Source of the DNA: Microcystis sp. T1-4 | Lineage (GTDB): Bacteria > Cyanobacteriota > Cyanobacteriia > Cyanobacteriales > Microcystaceae | NCBI RefSeq assembly: GCF_000297435.1 | Contig: NZ_CAIP01000414.1 | Span: forward strand, 1-30,358 | DNA length: 30,358 nucleotides | Reading direction: 5' to 3' | In this document: in pieces, positions 16,996 to 25,367 of the stretch | Layout: each line of letters opens with the position of its first letter | How positions within the stretch are numbered: the first letter of the stretch is position 1 | Notes under the pieces: model-generated | The model's database searches: none | What the model saw: the letters and a program-made list of their open reading frames with translations, nothing else | What the model was told of the DNA's origin: nothing | Translations under genes and position numbers: made by a program

Positions 16996-17028
16996 GGTGC
17001 GTCAGGAATTTTTGCCGTCTAACGCACC
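16996..17028. repeat. GGTGCGT/ACGCACC hairpin
   Basis: GGTGCGT (16996-17002) pairs with ACGCACC (17022-17028) across an A/T-rich loop. It lies just past the minus-strand hydrolase gene and could serve as its terminator; similar hairpins are dispersed in cyanobacterial genomes. Confidence 0.5.
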
Positions 17029-17045
17029 CTAAGTTTTACTATTGC

Positions 17046-18728
17046 CTATTGCCGATGTACTCGCAATTTCTCAATTAATTGAGATAATTTCTGGTCAGAA
17101 GCGGCAGTGATAAAGTCTAATTTAAACTTTTGTCCCTGACTGAGATATTCTGCATAACTAGACAGAAGAAAAGGACGAAACTTCTCATTATCGGCAATAT
17201 AAACTTCAAAAAAAGCCACCAATAAAGCCCCCGCATAATCCTCGATTAAATTTTGATCGGGTAAAGTGATATTGACCACAGACTCCAGGGTTTTTTGCAT
17301 TCCTGCATCCAATTCTGTAAAATTTACATGAGCTTGTCCCTCGACCATGGCCAGATATTTATCCGGGGTTTTTAACCAAGTAAAAGGAATGGCCTGTTCA
17401 AAAATCGGATTAGCTGCTGGGTCATAACTTCCGGAACCCAAGAGGACAGGAATCGAGATTTTACTTAAACCTTTTTCTCCAAAAATACTGCGGTTAACGG
17501 GATTAGCTGCAAAGACAGCCGTGACTCGTTCATCGCGAAAATTATAGACCTGTCTAGGCAATTCCAGGGCGCGACATTCCAGTAAAATAGCGATATTAAT
17601 CCCGGAGTAAGGACGATTACAATCTTGGGCGAGATTATCAAAATCAATTTGTGCGCCGGCAACAGCTAGAGATGTATAACCTCCAAAGGAATGACCCGCT
17701 ACTCCCACATTAGTGAGGTCAAGTTTACCTTGAAATTGACTAGCATTTCGTCTGGCTAATTCATCGATGACAAAGCTAATATCTTTGGGTCGATTAATAA
17801 ACTCATTGCCATCAAAAATATTGCGATAATACCCCCCTAACATTCCTTGTAGGTATTGGGTATCACTGCCGGGGTGTTGCGGTGCCGCTACTAAAAATCC
17901 GTAGGAAGCTAGATGTTCAATTGCTTGGGCATAATCTTCCGGTCGTGAGGCTAATCCGTGGGAAAAAATAATTACAGGTGTTTTGCCTTCTCGGAAAGTT
18001 TGCGGGATATAAACATCCACATATAAACTGCGATTGCGACTGCTATCGGTTAGGTTCCAAACTTCTTTTTTTACCTGAAAGCTACCGCGCTGACGCAGAT
18101 CGGGTAAACTGGTATAATTAATCGGTGGTTTAACGACAGCGGCTTCCTCAGCCGTCCAGAGGCGCATATCTTTAATAAATAGTTCCGCCACATAAACCGC
18201 ATAATCGATGGTTTTAGCTAATCCGAGGATTTCTTCCCCCTGTAACTGAATATTATTGGGGAATTTTTTCAGCACATTTAAAAGGGTTAATCCTCCCGGC
18301 TCGAAAGCGGCACTAACAATCGCACCCCGCAGGGCATATTTACCATTAATTCCCCCTTCAATGGTGATGCCTTTACCCAAACGAGAGAGCATATCAGCAC
18401 CCATCACACTATTAAAAAAACGGGATAGTAAAACAGGATTGATGTCAATCTTTGTTAATAAAGCCTCACGAAATTTGTCTCTTGCTTCGGGAGTTGCTCT
18501 GGCCAGAAATCTTTTTAAATTAGCATCGATTTTTCCTTCTTTAGCAAAGGTTTCTAGGGATGCTACCGATACGGAAAAGACGAGGGGAGTATAGACAAAT
18601 TCAATTTCTTCGGCGGCTTTTAGGGGTAAAGCGGTCATACCCGCAGCGAAAAGACCTAGGAGGAAAGCGCGCAGCCGACGGCTGGGATTATTTCTAGGAA
18701 AACGATTTTGTAACTGGGAGATAATCAT
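17046..18728 (-). CDS. Exported alpha/beta hydrolase with cyanobacterial N-terminal domain
   Basis: A 560-residue protein from the ATG at 18728; a TTG ten codons upstream would give 570. A basic N-terminus and a hydrophobic stretch (AFLLGLFAAGMTALPLKA) form a signal peptide. Residues about 40-190 fit the DUF1400-type domain often fused to such hydrolases in cyanobacteria. The alpha/beta hydrolase domain follows (about 220-500): the FSHG loop, the nucleophile elbow GHSFGG with Ser347, a likely acid Asp436 (GSYDP) and His467 (GQAH). It is similar in layout to dienelactone hydrolases and platelet-activating-factor acetylhydrolases; the substrate is unknown and is probably an ester in the periplasm. 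No partner gene is adjacent, and the upstream 348 bases are non-coding. Confidence 0.85.
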   Translation of the reverse strand: MIISQLQNRFPRNNPSRRLRAFLLGLFAAGMTALPLKAAEEIEFVYTPLVFSVSVASLETFAKEGKIDANLKRFLARATPEARDKFREALLTKIDINPVLLSRFFNSVMGADMLSRLGKGITIEGGINGKYALRGAIVSAAFEPGGLTLLNVLKKFPNNIQLQGEEILGLAKTIDYAVYVAELFIKDMRLWTAEEAAVVKPPINYTSLPDLRQRGSFQVKKEVWNLTDSSRNRSLYVDVYIPQTFREGKTPVIIFSHGLASRPEDYAQAIEHLASYGFLVAAPQHPGSDTQYLQGMLGGYYRNIFDGNEFINRPKDISFVIDELARRNASQFQGKLDLTNVGVAGHSFGGYTSLAVAGAQIDFDNLAQDCNRPYSGINIAILLECRALELPRQVYNFRDERVTAVFAANPVNRSIFGEKGLSKISIPVLLGSGSYDPAANPIFEQAIPFTWLKTPDKYLAMVEGQAHVNFTELDAGMQKTLESVVNITLPDQNLIEDYAGALLVAFFEVYIADNEKFRPFLLSSYAEYLSQGQKFKLDFITAASDQKLSQLIEKLRVHRQ

Positions 18729-19076
18729 GGGATGTTGAGTTAGGTTAGATGACAACAATTAAAAGAAAAAAGTGGTAAAGTGAGTGATTTCTATAGCCAA
18801 CAAACATTTATAAATTGCTAGGTAAATTAGAATAAAAAATCATGAGTAAAACCTCGATATTTTCCTGTTAAAAGCATAGAATAATCTGGAAGATTTTGGT
18901 TCTAGATTATTGGGGATTTGTCAATATACTATCTAGGACTGATTGTAAATTAAAATTGTTTTTATGTCAAGATGTAAACCATTAAAAAATAATCATAAGT
19001 ACAGTAATTTAATAAGTGAAAGTGATATATTTTGAGATGAAAATAATCAGATAGGTTTTTTGACTGGGATAAATTG
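18729..19076. other. AT-rich intergenic stretch without recognised features
   Basis: I see no supported gene, repeat array or strong hairpin here. The minus-strand frame across 18962-19168 overlaps the end of the MscS gene and has no coding character. Confidence 0.5.
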
Positions 19077-20387
19077 CTAATTATTGCGAATGTGAATATC
19101 TTGCTGCGGGAAGGGAATCTCGATACCCTGTTGAGTAAACCTATCAAGAATAACACAATTAACATCACTAATTACTCGCTTTTTCCTGTTAACATCATCC
19201 AACCAGAACTTTAATTCAAAGTTTAAACTAGAATGATCAAAATTAAGAAAAAAAGCTACTGGTTGCGGGTTTTTAAGTATGTGAGGATGTTGATCGGCAA
19301 TGTCTAGCAATAAACTCATCACCTGTGGTGCGTTGGAATTATAACCAACTCCGATAACAATTGAACAATAAATCAAGTTATCACTACCCGTATAGGTGGT
19401 GACATCCTCAGTAAAAAACTTTTGATTGGGAATAATTTTTTCGGAATTGTCTGTAAGGATTTGCACTGTTGTGGCTCGAATACCTAACTTTTTTACCTGA
19501 GAAGTCTGTCCTTCAATATTAATTATATCACCGGGTTTGAGAACTTTTTCAAATAATAGTAAAATACCGCTAATAAAATTACTGACCACTTGCTGCATAC
19601 CGAAACCAATACCCACCGATAAACCGCCAGTAATTGCCGCTATTGCTGTTGCATTAACTCCCACATAACCCAAGATGAGAATAAAACCTAAGACAATGAA
19701 AAAATAACGTCCTAACAGTAAAGTTGCTTCAATTTCACCGCGACTAGCTTGCTGATTTAAATTAGTAATACTCAGAATTATACTCTCTATAAGAATAACA
19801 ATAATTACCAGAAAATAGGGAGCTATTATCAAAATAAATATGCTTCTCAATGTGATCGGACTATTAAATAAATTAAAGGGAGATACTTGAGCAATTTCCT
19901 TAATATTATTGTAGAAACTAATAATCGTTTTCAGGAGGAATAATACCAATAAAGGTGCTAAAAGCCGCCAATGATAATATTTAATTGTCTTGACGGAGAA
20001 CCTGGCGTATAATCCAGCTAATAAACCACGATAAACTAAATAAAACCACATTAATTTTATGGATAAACTAATCATTCCTCTTGTCCAGTTTTGACCGAAA
20101 AAAATCAGATAATTTAGGTTAAGTAAAATCAGGCTAATAACTGGAAAATTAAGAAACTGTATCAGGATAGCAAAATATTGACGGAGGGTTAACTTTTCCT
20201 TACTATGGATCAAACTGGTAACGTGAGGAAATCTTTTTTCTAAGTAAGACCATAACCATTTTGATAATAACCAAGCAACAATTAAGGAAAGAAAAATAGT
20301 CGTTAATTGATTTTGAACATTTCTGCGTCCTAAAAATAATAATTGATTAGCAATTATTTCCGAAAGAGAGGGGATATTATTGTTCAT
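19077..20387 (-). CDS. MscS-type mechanosensitive channel
   Basis: A 436-residue inner-membrane channel with about six membrane segments, longer at its N-terminus than E. coli MscS. The pore-lining helix and its approach are seen at 245-282 (AITGGLSVGIGFGMQQVVSN, then FISGILLLFE), followed by the beta domain (KPGDIINIEGQTSQV, 284-298) and the conserved C-terminal IPFPQQDIHIRN (424-435). The ATG at 20387 lies one base after the TAA of the upstream solute-binding gene; an earlier start at 20417 would overlap that gene by 29 bases. The two genes should be one operon. Confidence 0.92.
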   Translation of the reverse strand: MNNNIPSLSEIIANQLLFLGRRNVQNQLTTIFLSLIVAWLLSKWLWSYLEKRFPHVTSLIHSKEKLTLRQYFAILIQFLNFPVISLILLNLNYLIFFGQNWTRGMISLSIKLMWFYLVYRGLLAGLYARFSVKTIKYYHWRLLAPLLVLFLLKTIISFYNNIKEIAQVSPFNLFNSPITLRSIFILIIAPYFLVIIVILIESIILSITNLNQQASRGEIEATLLLGRYFFIVLGFILILGYVGVNATAIAAITGGLSVGIGFGMQQVVSNFISGILLLFEKVLKPGDIINIEGQTSQVKKLGIRATTVQILTDNSEKIIPNQKFFTEDVTTYTGSDNLIYCSIVIGVGYNSNAPQVMSLLLDIADQHPHILKNPQPVAFFLNFDHSSLNFELKFWLDDVNRKKRVISDVNCVILDRFTQQGIEIPFPQQDIHIRNN

Positions 20388-20388
20388 A

Positions 20389-21681
20389 TTAATTTGTTTT
20401 CCCGACTTCTTGATCAAGCTCTGATTGAATATAAAGTGTCAGTTTTTCGGCCGCTGCTGAGGAAGATATTTCACCAGCAATCGCTCTTTCATACCAAAAT
20501 TCTCCTTCTTCTAAAATTTGATTCGATTTTTCCCAATCATCCAGAGGAACTGCCACAACATTTTGAGATTGTTGTAATAATACCGATTCGATCGGTAGTA
20601 ATTTTCCTTCGATCTGCACCCGTCGATTAGTGGGAATAAAACTTTCGGTTTGGATGATTGCTTGTAATTGTTGTTCGGGATTAGTGAGAAATTTTCCTAG
20701 AGCCAATCCCAAACGATTTTCATTATCACTATTATTGCGATTAAATACCATCACCCGTGTATAGAGAATTGGTGCTGCTTTACCTTGAGTTTCTTGGGGA
20801 AGTAAAGCGACTCTGAGATCATCTTGGAGGCTATTTTTTAAATCGGCAATTTCAATAGAATTACACACATAATAGGTTAAGCGGCCTCCAGCAAAGGCAT
20901 CATGGAGTAATTCCCGTTGACGATTGAGGATAAAATTAGGCTGTGACGAGGCAAATTTTAGCCATTCTAGCCATTTTGCCCAACCATCCAAGCGAGGTTG
21001 CAGCCTACCCTGATCATCCCACAAATAGCCGCCAAAAATTGCCATTCCCCAAAAAGTATCTTCAAAAGAGGAAACTATCCCCACAGAATAGCCTTTGCGC
21101 GCACGTTCCACTAATCCCTCCAAACTGGTGGGAGGTTGCTTCAGCAGCGGATCGGGACTAAATTGTAATTTTTTTTGATTATAACAGAGTACATTGGTAC
21201 GAGAACCCAAGGGAATGCCATAGATTTTTCCTTGATAGCTAACTTGTTTCACGGTCGGGGGATAATAAATAGATAAATCTAGATTTTTCTGGTCAATTTC
21301 CTCCAGTATCCCTTCGGATACTAATCTGGGTATATTTCTCGAAAAAATTAGAATAACACTAGCACCTAATCCGCTTTGAGATTGTTTAAAAAAACGTTCT
21401 GGTATCTCATCGATAGGAATAGCTTGTTCGAGAATTGTCACTTGCGGATTTAATTTTTCAAACTCTTGCAAACCCAGACCTAGTATTTCAGTTAAATTTC
21501 CCTCTTCTGGATACCAAACCGAGAGAGTTCCTTGCAGTTGCTCCGATGATTGATTAGGGAGATCACTAAAACAGGCATAAAGAAAAATTGGCATCAGGAT
21601 AAAAAGCAATAGGAGCGATATAATTCCCCTTATTTTTTTACTTCTCCAAACAGTTTTAACTCTGAGCCTTAGAAATTGCAT
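20389..21681 (-). CDS. ABC-type extracellular solute-binding lipoprotein (family 1)
   Basis: A 430-residue protein. A basic start and hydrophobic segment (19-36) end in the lipobox FLYAC, so Cys37 is probably lipidated. The mature part fits the sugar-binding (MalE-like) fold: GTLSVWYPEEG, then ILEQAIPIDEIPERFF, YQGKIYGIPLGSRTNVLCYN and the C-terminal lobe. It lacks neighbouring permease and ATPase genes, and is instead followed after one base by an MscS channel gene. A GAAGGATC element lies a suitable distance before the ATG. The ligand cannot be predicted; a compatible solute or oligosaccharide is possible. Confidence 0.88.
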   Translation of the reverse strand: MQFLRLRVKTVWRSKKIRGIISLLLLFILMPIFLYACFSDLPNQSSEQLQGTLSVWYPEEGNLTEILGLGLQEFEKLNPQVTILEQAIPIDEIPERFFKQSQSGLGASVILIFSRNIPRLVSEGILEEIDQKNLDLSIYYPPTVKQVSYQGKIYGIPLGSRTNVLCYNQKKLQFSPDPLLKQPPTSLEGLVERARKGYSVGIVSSFEDTFWGMAIFGGYLWDDQGRLQPRLDGWAKWLEWLKFASSQPNFILNRQRELLHDAFAGGRLTYYVCNSIEIADLKNSLQDDLRVALLPQETQGKAAPILYTRVMVFNRNNSDNENRLGLALGKFLTNPEQQLQAIIQTESFIPTNRRVQIEGKLLPIESVLLQQSQNVVAVPLDDWEKSNQILEEGEFWYERAIAGEISSSAAAEKLTLYIQSELDQEVGKTN

Positions 21682-21713
21682 CGCTCGTGATCCTTCAAAA
21701 ATCTTGCCATATA

Positions 21714-21728
21714 TTCATGATACATGAA
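21714..21728. promoter_or_regulatory. TTCATG-ATA-CATGAA palindrome upstream of the solute-binding gene
   Basis: Perfect 6-bp half sites around a 3-base centre lie 33 bases upstream of the solute-binding gene start on the minus strand. The size and place suit an operator for a dimeric regulator, but no regulator gene is near. Confidence 0.4.
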
Positions 21729-21884
21729 AAGGTGAATAATAATCCTCATCAGAAAAATAATTAACATGATTTTTTGTCAAGAGCCACCAGTCTAGCAACA
21801 ACCCCAGTTACTATCGGCTGCCATAATAGAATTAGTCCAAAACGCCCTGCAATAACTATAAAATCTAGACGAGGAAAACACCCC

Positions 21885-22094
21885 ATGACCCATCACTACA
21901 GCATCACCATTCAATGGTCAGATGAAGACCCAAAATTTATCGCCCATCTCCCTGAGTTTAGACCCTATACTCCTACCGATGGTGAAACCTACAATGCAGC
22001 CCTACAAAATGCCCTTGAAGTTCTAGATCTCCTTATCGAAGACTACACTGCACGGGGCAAATCTCTCCCACATCCCCAGGCTATTTCCCCATAG
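21885..22094 (+). CDS. HicB-like solitary antitoxin, copy A
   Basis: A 69-residue protein with the HicB partial RNase-H-like fold (SITIQWSDEDPKFIAHLPEF, ALQNALEVLDLLIEDYTARG). It has no C-terminal ribbon-helix-helix DNA-binding part, and no hicA toxin is found next to it. The GAGGAAAA element 10 bases upstream and homology to copy B at 26145 decide the start; a longer frame from 21774 adds unrelated residues. About 80% of residues match copy B, so one arose from the other by duplication. It may be an orphan antitoxin or a small regulator. Confidence 0.82.
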   Translation: MTHHYSITIQWSDEDPKFIAHLPEFRPYTPTDGETYNAALQNALEVLDLLIEDYTARGKSLPHPQAISP

Positions 22095-22118
22095 CTCAAA
22101 TATCCTCTATTACATTTC

Positions 22119-22207
22119 AGTCAGAACCGACAACCCCGAAATAAATGATGAAAACGTCAGCCAATAAGTAATTTTTGCTTTATTATGAGAGTAATCCCCT
22201 AAACCGT
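22119..22207 (+). repeat. Duplicated promoter segment, copy 1
   Basis: This stretch has GAAAACGTCAGCCAATAAGT, ATTTTTGCTTTATTAT and ATCCCC-AAACCGT blocks in the same order and spacing as 25270-25358. A -10-like TATTAT lies at 22181-22186. It sits just ahead of the gene at 22256, while the other copy precedes the phd antitoxin. Confidence 0.8.
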
Positions 22208-22255
22208 TAGAGGCGTAAGGCTTACGTCTAAAACTTACTAGCAAGGAGTTGTATC

Positions 22256-22912
22256 ATGGAATCTTTTTTGATGTCATTGGCTACAGGAGTCACGATTATT
22301 TTAGGGGGAGCGTTGGCCCGTGTGGGGGAGCTTGTCTTAGATGGTTCCCTTGAAAAACTGAAAAATTTAATCGTAGCGAAGTCTCCTGATACTTTAAAAA
22401 AGTTGGAATCGGCCAATCAAAATCCTGCTTTGTTACCTGAAACGATTGAGGTAATGGCGACTTTACTAGAAGATCCAGAAATACAAAAAGTTGCAGAACA
22501 AGTGGTTAAAGAAAATCAATCTAATCCTTACGTTATTAATCAGTTTACTGACTTAGAAAAAATTCTTAACTTTGCTAATCGGGATATTAATATTGATAAA
22601 CAAATTAATAATTTTTGACTACAGCCGCCTGTAGGGGAGCAGGTTAAACAAAACCCTGCTAACTTAGATACAACGAGTGAGAGTTCCAAGTCTATTTCGA
22701 CTTCTCTTTCTAATCTTGATTACGGCATTGAAAGTCTATGTAAATTGAAAGCAATTTTCTACAAACTTAAGGGAGATGCACGTCAACAGGAGGGGAAAGT
22801 TAATATAACAGTTAAACAATTATCAGAATGGATTCAGGAAATTCAATCCGCAGAATCACAATTTGATCAAGTTTTAAATTTATTGGAGGATGATGATGAT
22901 TCAGATTCATAA
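22256..22912 (+). pseudogene. Small membrane-anchored protein gene interrupted by in-frame TGA
   Basis: An open frame of 120 codons ends at a TGA (22616-22618), but the same frame then runs on for 97 more codons to TAA at 22910-22912 and reads like protein (for example VKQLSEWIQEIQSAESQFDQ, then a terminal acidic EDDDDSDS). No ATG follows the TGA in this frame, so the second part has no obvious own start. The N-terminus has one hydrophobic segment (about 4-23) followed by helical, charged sequence. An AAGGAG Shine-Dalgarno precedes the ATG by 7 bases. The end overlaps the TPR gene by 17 bases, so the two were meant to be made together. I do not recognise the family. It is either a nonsense mutation, a readthrough site (TGA CTA) or a sequencing error; the first 120 residues could still be made. 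Confidence 0.65.
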
Positions 22913-24290
22913 AAATCAAACTAATTCGGCTCAGGCTAGTAATTCTGAAACAGAGTTAAATTCTGAGAATTTTGATCAGATTGCGCCCAAAAAACATAAT
23001 CCTAAAATCTATCAAAAGCTTTTTAAAAAAGCTCAAGATATTGGTGATAAACAATCTGAGGTTTTTGCACTTGGCCGGTTAGCAATGATTTATCAATCTT
23101 GGGGTCAATATAGAGAAGCAGTACAATATCTTCAGCAACAATTAGTAATTATTAGAGAAACTAATGATCGGTATTCGCTGGCGAATACTTTAGGTAATTT
23201 GGGAGCGGCTTATCAGTCTTTAGGGCAGTATCAAGAAGCAATTACACATCTTCAAGAACAATTAGCAATTGCTCAGGATATCGGCGATATTCTTGCCCTA
23301 GCAAATGCTTGCGGAAATCTGGGGATTACTTATCAATCTTTAGGACAATATCAGCAAGCAATTGAATATTTTAAAAAACAATTAGAAATTGCCCAACAAA
23401 TTGGCGATAAAAAATCAGAAGCAAATGCTCTGAGCAATTTAGGTATTTCTTATAAATATCAAGGCGATTTTGCTCAAGCAGAATCTCTATTTTTCCAAGG
23501 ATTAAAAATCCATGAAGAGTTATTTGGTGGCAATAATCCTAGTGTTGCTTCTAATCTCAACAATCTGGCGAGTCTTTATCAAGATCAGGGGAAATATGCA
23601 GAAGCAGAACCTCTTTATCAAAGAGTGCTGGAGATTCGGGAAAAGCAATTAGGAAAAGAGCATCCTGATGTGGCGACCAGTCTCAACAATCTGGCGGCTC
23701 TTTATCACGTTCAGGGGAAATATACAGAAGCAGAACCGCTCTATGAGCGATCGCTGGGGATGATGGAACAGCTATTAGGAGCCGAGCATCCTCATCTAGC
23801 AACCAGTCTCAACAATCTGGCGGAACTTTATCTCGCTCAAGGGAAATACACAGAAGCAGAACCTCTCTTTTTACAATCGCTGGGGATGATGGAAAAGCTA
23901 TTAGGAGCAGAGCATCCTCATGTGGCAACCGTTCTCAATGGTCTGGCGGAACTTTATGCCTCTCAAGGGAAATATGCAGAAGCAGAACCTCTTTATCAAA
24001 GAGCGCTGGCGATTCGGGAAAAGCAATTAGGAGCAGAGCATCCTCATGTGGCCAACAGTCTCAACAGTCTGGCGATTCTTTATCAGTCTCAAGGGAAATA
24101 CGCAGAAGCCGAACCTCTCTATCAAAGAGCGATTGCTATTTTGATAGCTACACTAGGCGAAAATCACCCTAACACTGAAAAAGCAAAAAATAATTATAAT
24201 CTGATGCTATCCCAACTTCCTGATGAGGAATTAAGCCAACGCTTTTCCCCCGAAACGGTCGAAATTCTGCGTGACCTAAGACAAAATTAG
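22896..24290 (+). CDS. Kinesin-light-chain-type TPR repeat protein
   Basis: A 464-residue all-helical scaffold from the ATG at 22896; ATGs at 22890 and 22893 are too close to the GGAGG at 22885-22889. Residues about 30-190 hold LGN-like 40-residue TPRs (NLGAAYQSLGQYQEAITHLQ). Residues about 190-440 hold six tandem 42-residue kinesin-light-chain TPRs (GKYAEAEPLYQRALAIREKQ, then LGAEHPHVA, then LAxLY). At DNA level the last five units are 126-bp repeats of high mutual identity. Such proteins bind protein partners and in cyanobacteria are often linked to CHAT, NB-ARC or other effectors. The overlapping upstream gene is the obvious partner. Confidence 0.88.
   Translation: MIQIHKNQTNSAQASNSETELNSENFDQIAPKKHNPKIYQKLFKKAQDIGDKQSEVFALGRLAMIYQSWGQYREAVQYLQQQLVIIRETNDRYSLANTLGNLGAAYQSLGQYQEAITHLQEQLAIAQDIGDILALANACGNLGITYQSLGQYQQAIEYFKKQLEIAQQIGDKKSEANALSNLGISYKYQGDFAQAESLFFQGLKIHEELFGGNNPSVASNLNNLASLYQDQGKYAEAEPLYQRVLEIREKQLGKEHPDVATSLNNLAALYHVQGKYTEAEPLYERSLGMMEQLLGAEHPHLATSLNNLAELYLAQGKYTEAEPLFLQSLGMMEKLLGAEHPHVATVLNGLAELYASQGKYAEAEPLYQRALAIREKQLGAEHPHVANSLNSLAILYQSQGKYAEAEPLYQRAIAILIATLGENHPNTEKAKNNYNLMLSQLPDEELSQRFSPETVEILRDLRQN
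23598..24227 (+). repeat. Tandem 126-bp repeats in the TPR gene
   Basis: Five consecutive 126-bp units start with GGGAAATA(T/C)(G/A)CAGAAGC; the last one is more diverged. Each encodes one 42-residue TPR unit. Unit number could change by unequal recombination without breaking the frame. Confidence 0.85.
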
Positions 24291-24314
24291 CCACTTTTTT
24301 GAAGCATAAAAAAC

Positions 24315-24505
24315 ATGAACATCAAACAGCAACTACTTAAAGAAAATGAAACTCAAACCATGAATAGTGCTTGGAAAAATTGGGTTAAAGAAGTGCAATA
24401 ACTATCGCCTTCCTCTCAGTCAGAACCGACAACTTATCAAAAACACCTACTAGAAAAATATCGCAAGCAAGGCTGAGAATTATGATTTTATGCGATACAA
24501 GTATA
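24315..24505 (+). pseudogene. Decayed vapBC toxin-antitoxin remnant
   Basis: A 53-codon frame (24315-24476) begins MNIKQQLLKENE, has an in-frame TAA at codon 29 (24399-24401), and ends with YQKHLLEKYRKQG, the typical C-terminus of VapB-type antitoxins. Five bases after its TGA, an ATG (24482) starts MILCDTSI, the typical N-terminus of PIN-domain VapC toxins (usually MILCDTN), but the sequence then loses all similarity. So the antitoxin has a stop codon and the toxin is cut after about eight codons. Confidence 0.6.
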
Positions 24506-24580
24506 TCCCCCTCGCCATGGCACGCTATAATCGTCATCTCAGGAAAATATTGCTTCGAGGGTTTTTTGGTTTAGACATAA

Positions 24581-24919
24581 ATGATTTCAGCGACTCAATT
24601 TGAATTTCCCTTATCTAAGGCTAACTATCTGCTCAACCACACCACTAAAGCAGGCGTTGGTGGAGATAAACGTAAGTTTTGGCGTGAAGTTATCGGATTT
24701 GATAATCCTGAAGCGATTCGAGAAGCTATACTAGAGACAGTATCTCTCGAAATATTACAAAAACAAGATACAACAGAGTATGGTGAGCGCTATCGTGCTT
24801 ATGTTAAAATCAGGGGATATTCCGGTAAATTACATCAAATTCGTACTGTTTGGATTATCCTGGCAGGAGAAGATGTGGTGAGATTTGTCACAGCAGTACC
24901 TTCTAGTTTCAATCAATAA
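24581..24919 (+). CDS. DUF6883-like small protein
   Basis: A 112-residue protein: FPLSKANYLLNHTTKAGVGG, then a predicted helix with REVIGFDNPEAIREAIL, then a beta-rich half with YRAYVKIRGYSGKLHQIRTV and WIILAGEDVVRFVTAVP. This layout agrees with the DUF6883 family, small proteins often encoded beside a tiny partner and sometimes fused to secreted toxins. It is followed after 18 bases by a DUF4926 gene, and the two form a likely toxin/antitoxin or effector/immunity pair; activity unproven. The family call is from memory of its sequence pattern. Confidence 0.7.
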   Translation: MISATQFEFPLSKANYLLNHTTKAGVGGDKRKFWREVIGFDNPEAIREAILETVSLEILQKQDTTEYGERYRAYVKIRGYSGKLHQIRTVWIILAGEDVVRFVTAVPSSFNQ

Positions 24920-24937
24920 AAGTTTAGAGTAATAAAA

Positions 24938-25234
24938 ATGAGTAAGTTTAAATTATTTGATGATATTCAACTAACGGAAGATATTCCCTTAACCGATGGT
25001 GGAATTGCGCCTATCGGTACAGTTGGAGCAATTGTAGAAGTTCTGAAAAATGGGGAGGCTTATCTAGTAGAATTATTTGGGAATTGGGTTAAATATGATG
25101 AACAAGGAAATTTTGTCTCAGCCACTCAAGCAGAAAAAGAAGCATTTATGGAGACAATTGGCGTAGAAATTGTTTATCCTAATCAATTAGTGTTAGCTGT
25201 TCCCGCTAAAGAGATTATGCAAGTTACGGCTTAG
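24938..25234 (+). CDS. DUF4926-like small protein
   Basis: A 98-residue protein with an N-terminal half typical of DUF4926: FKLFDDIQLTEDIP, then IGTVGAIVEVLKNGEAYLVE with LFGN. The C-terminal half ends in LVLAVPAKEIMQV. The fold is probably a small beta barrel. It shares an operon with the DUF6883-like gene and is the likely partner or neutraliser. Confidence 0.7.
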   Translation: MSKFKLFDDIQLTEDIPLTDGGIAPIGTVGAIVEVLKNGEAYLVELFGNWVKYDEQGNFVSATQAEKEAFMETIGVEIVYPNQLVLAVPAKEIMQVTA

Positions 25235-25269
25235 ATCATTACTAAAGTTGTCATATCGCCTTCTTCTCG

Positions 25270-25358
25270 ATCAGAACTGAAAAGCCCAAAATAAATAATG
25301 AAAACGTCAGCCAACAAGCAATTTTTGCTTTATTATAAGACTAATCCCCACAAACCGT
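25270..25358 (+). repeat. Duplicated promoter segment, copy 2
   Basis: It matches 22119-22207 over about 88 bases with scattered changes. The -10-like TATTAT is kept at 25331-25336. It lies 10 bases before the phd antitoxin start. A shortened third piece (GAAAAGCCAAAATAAA) is at 26427-26442. Confidence 0.8.
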
Positions 25359-25367
25359 AAGCGATTT

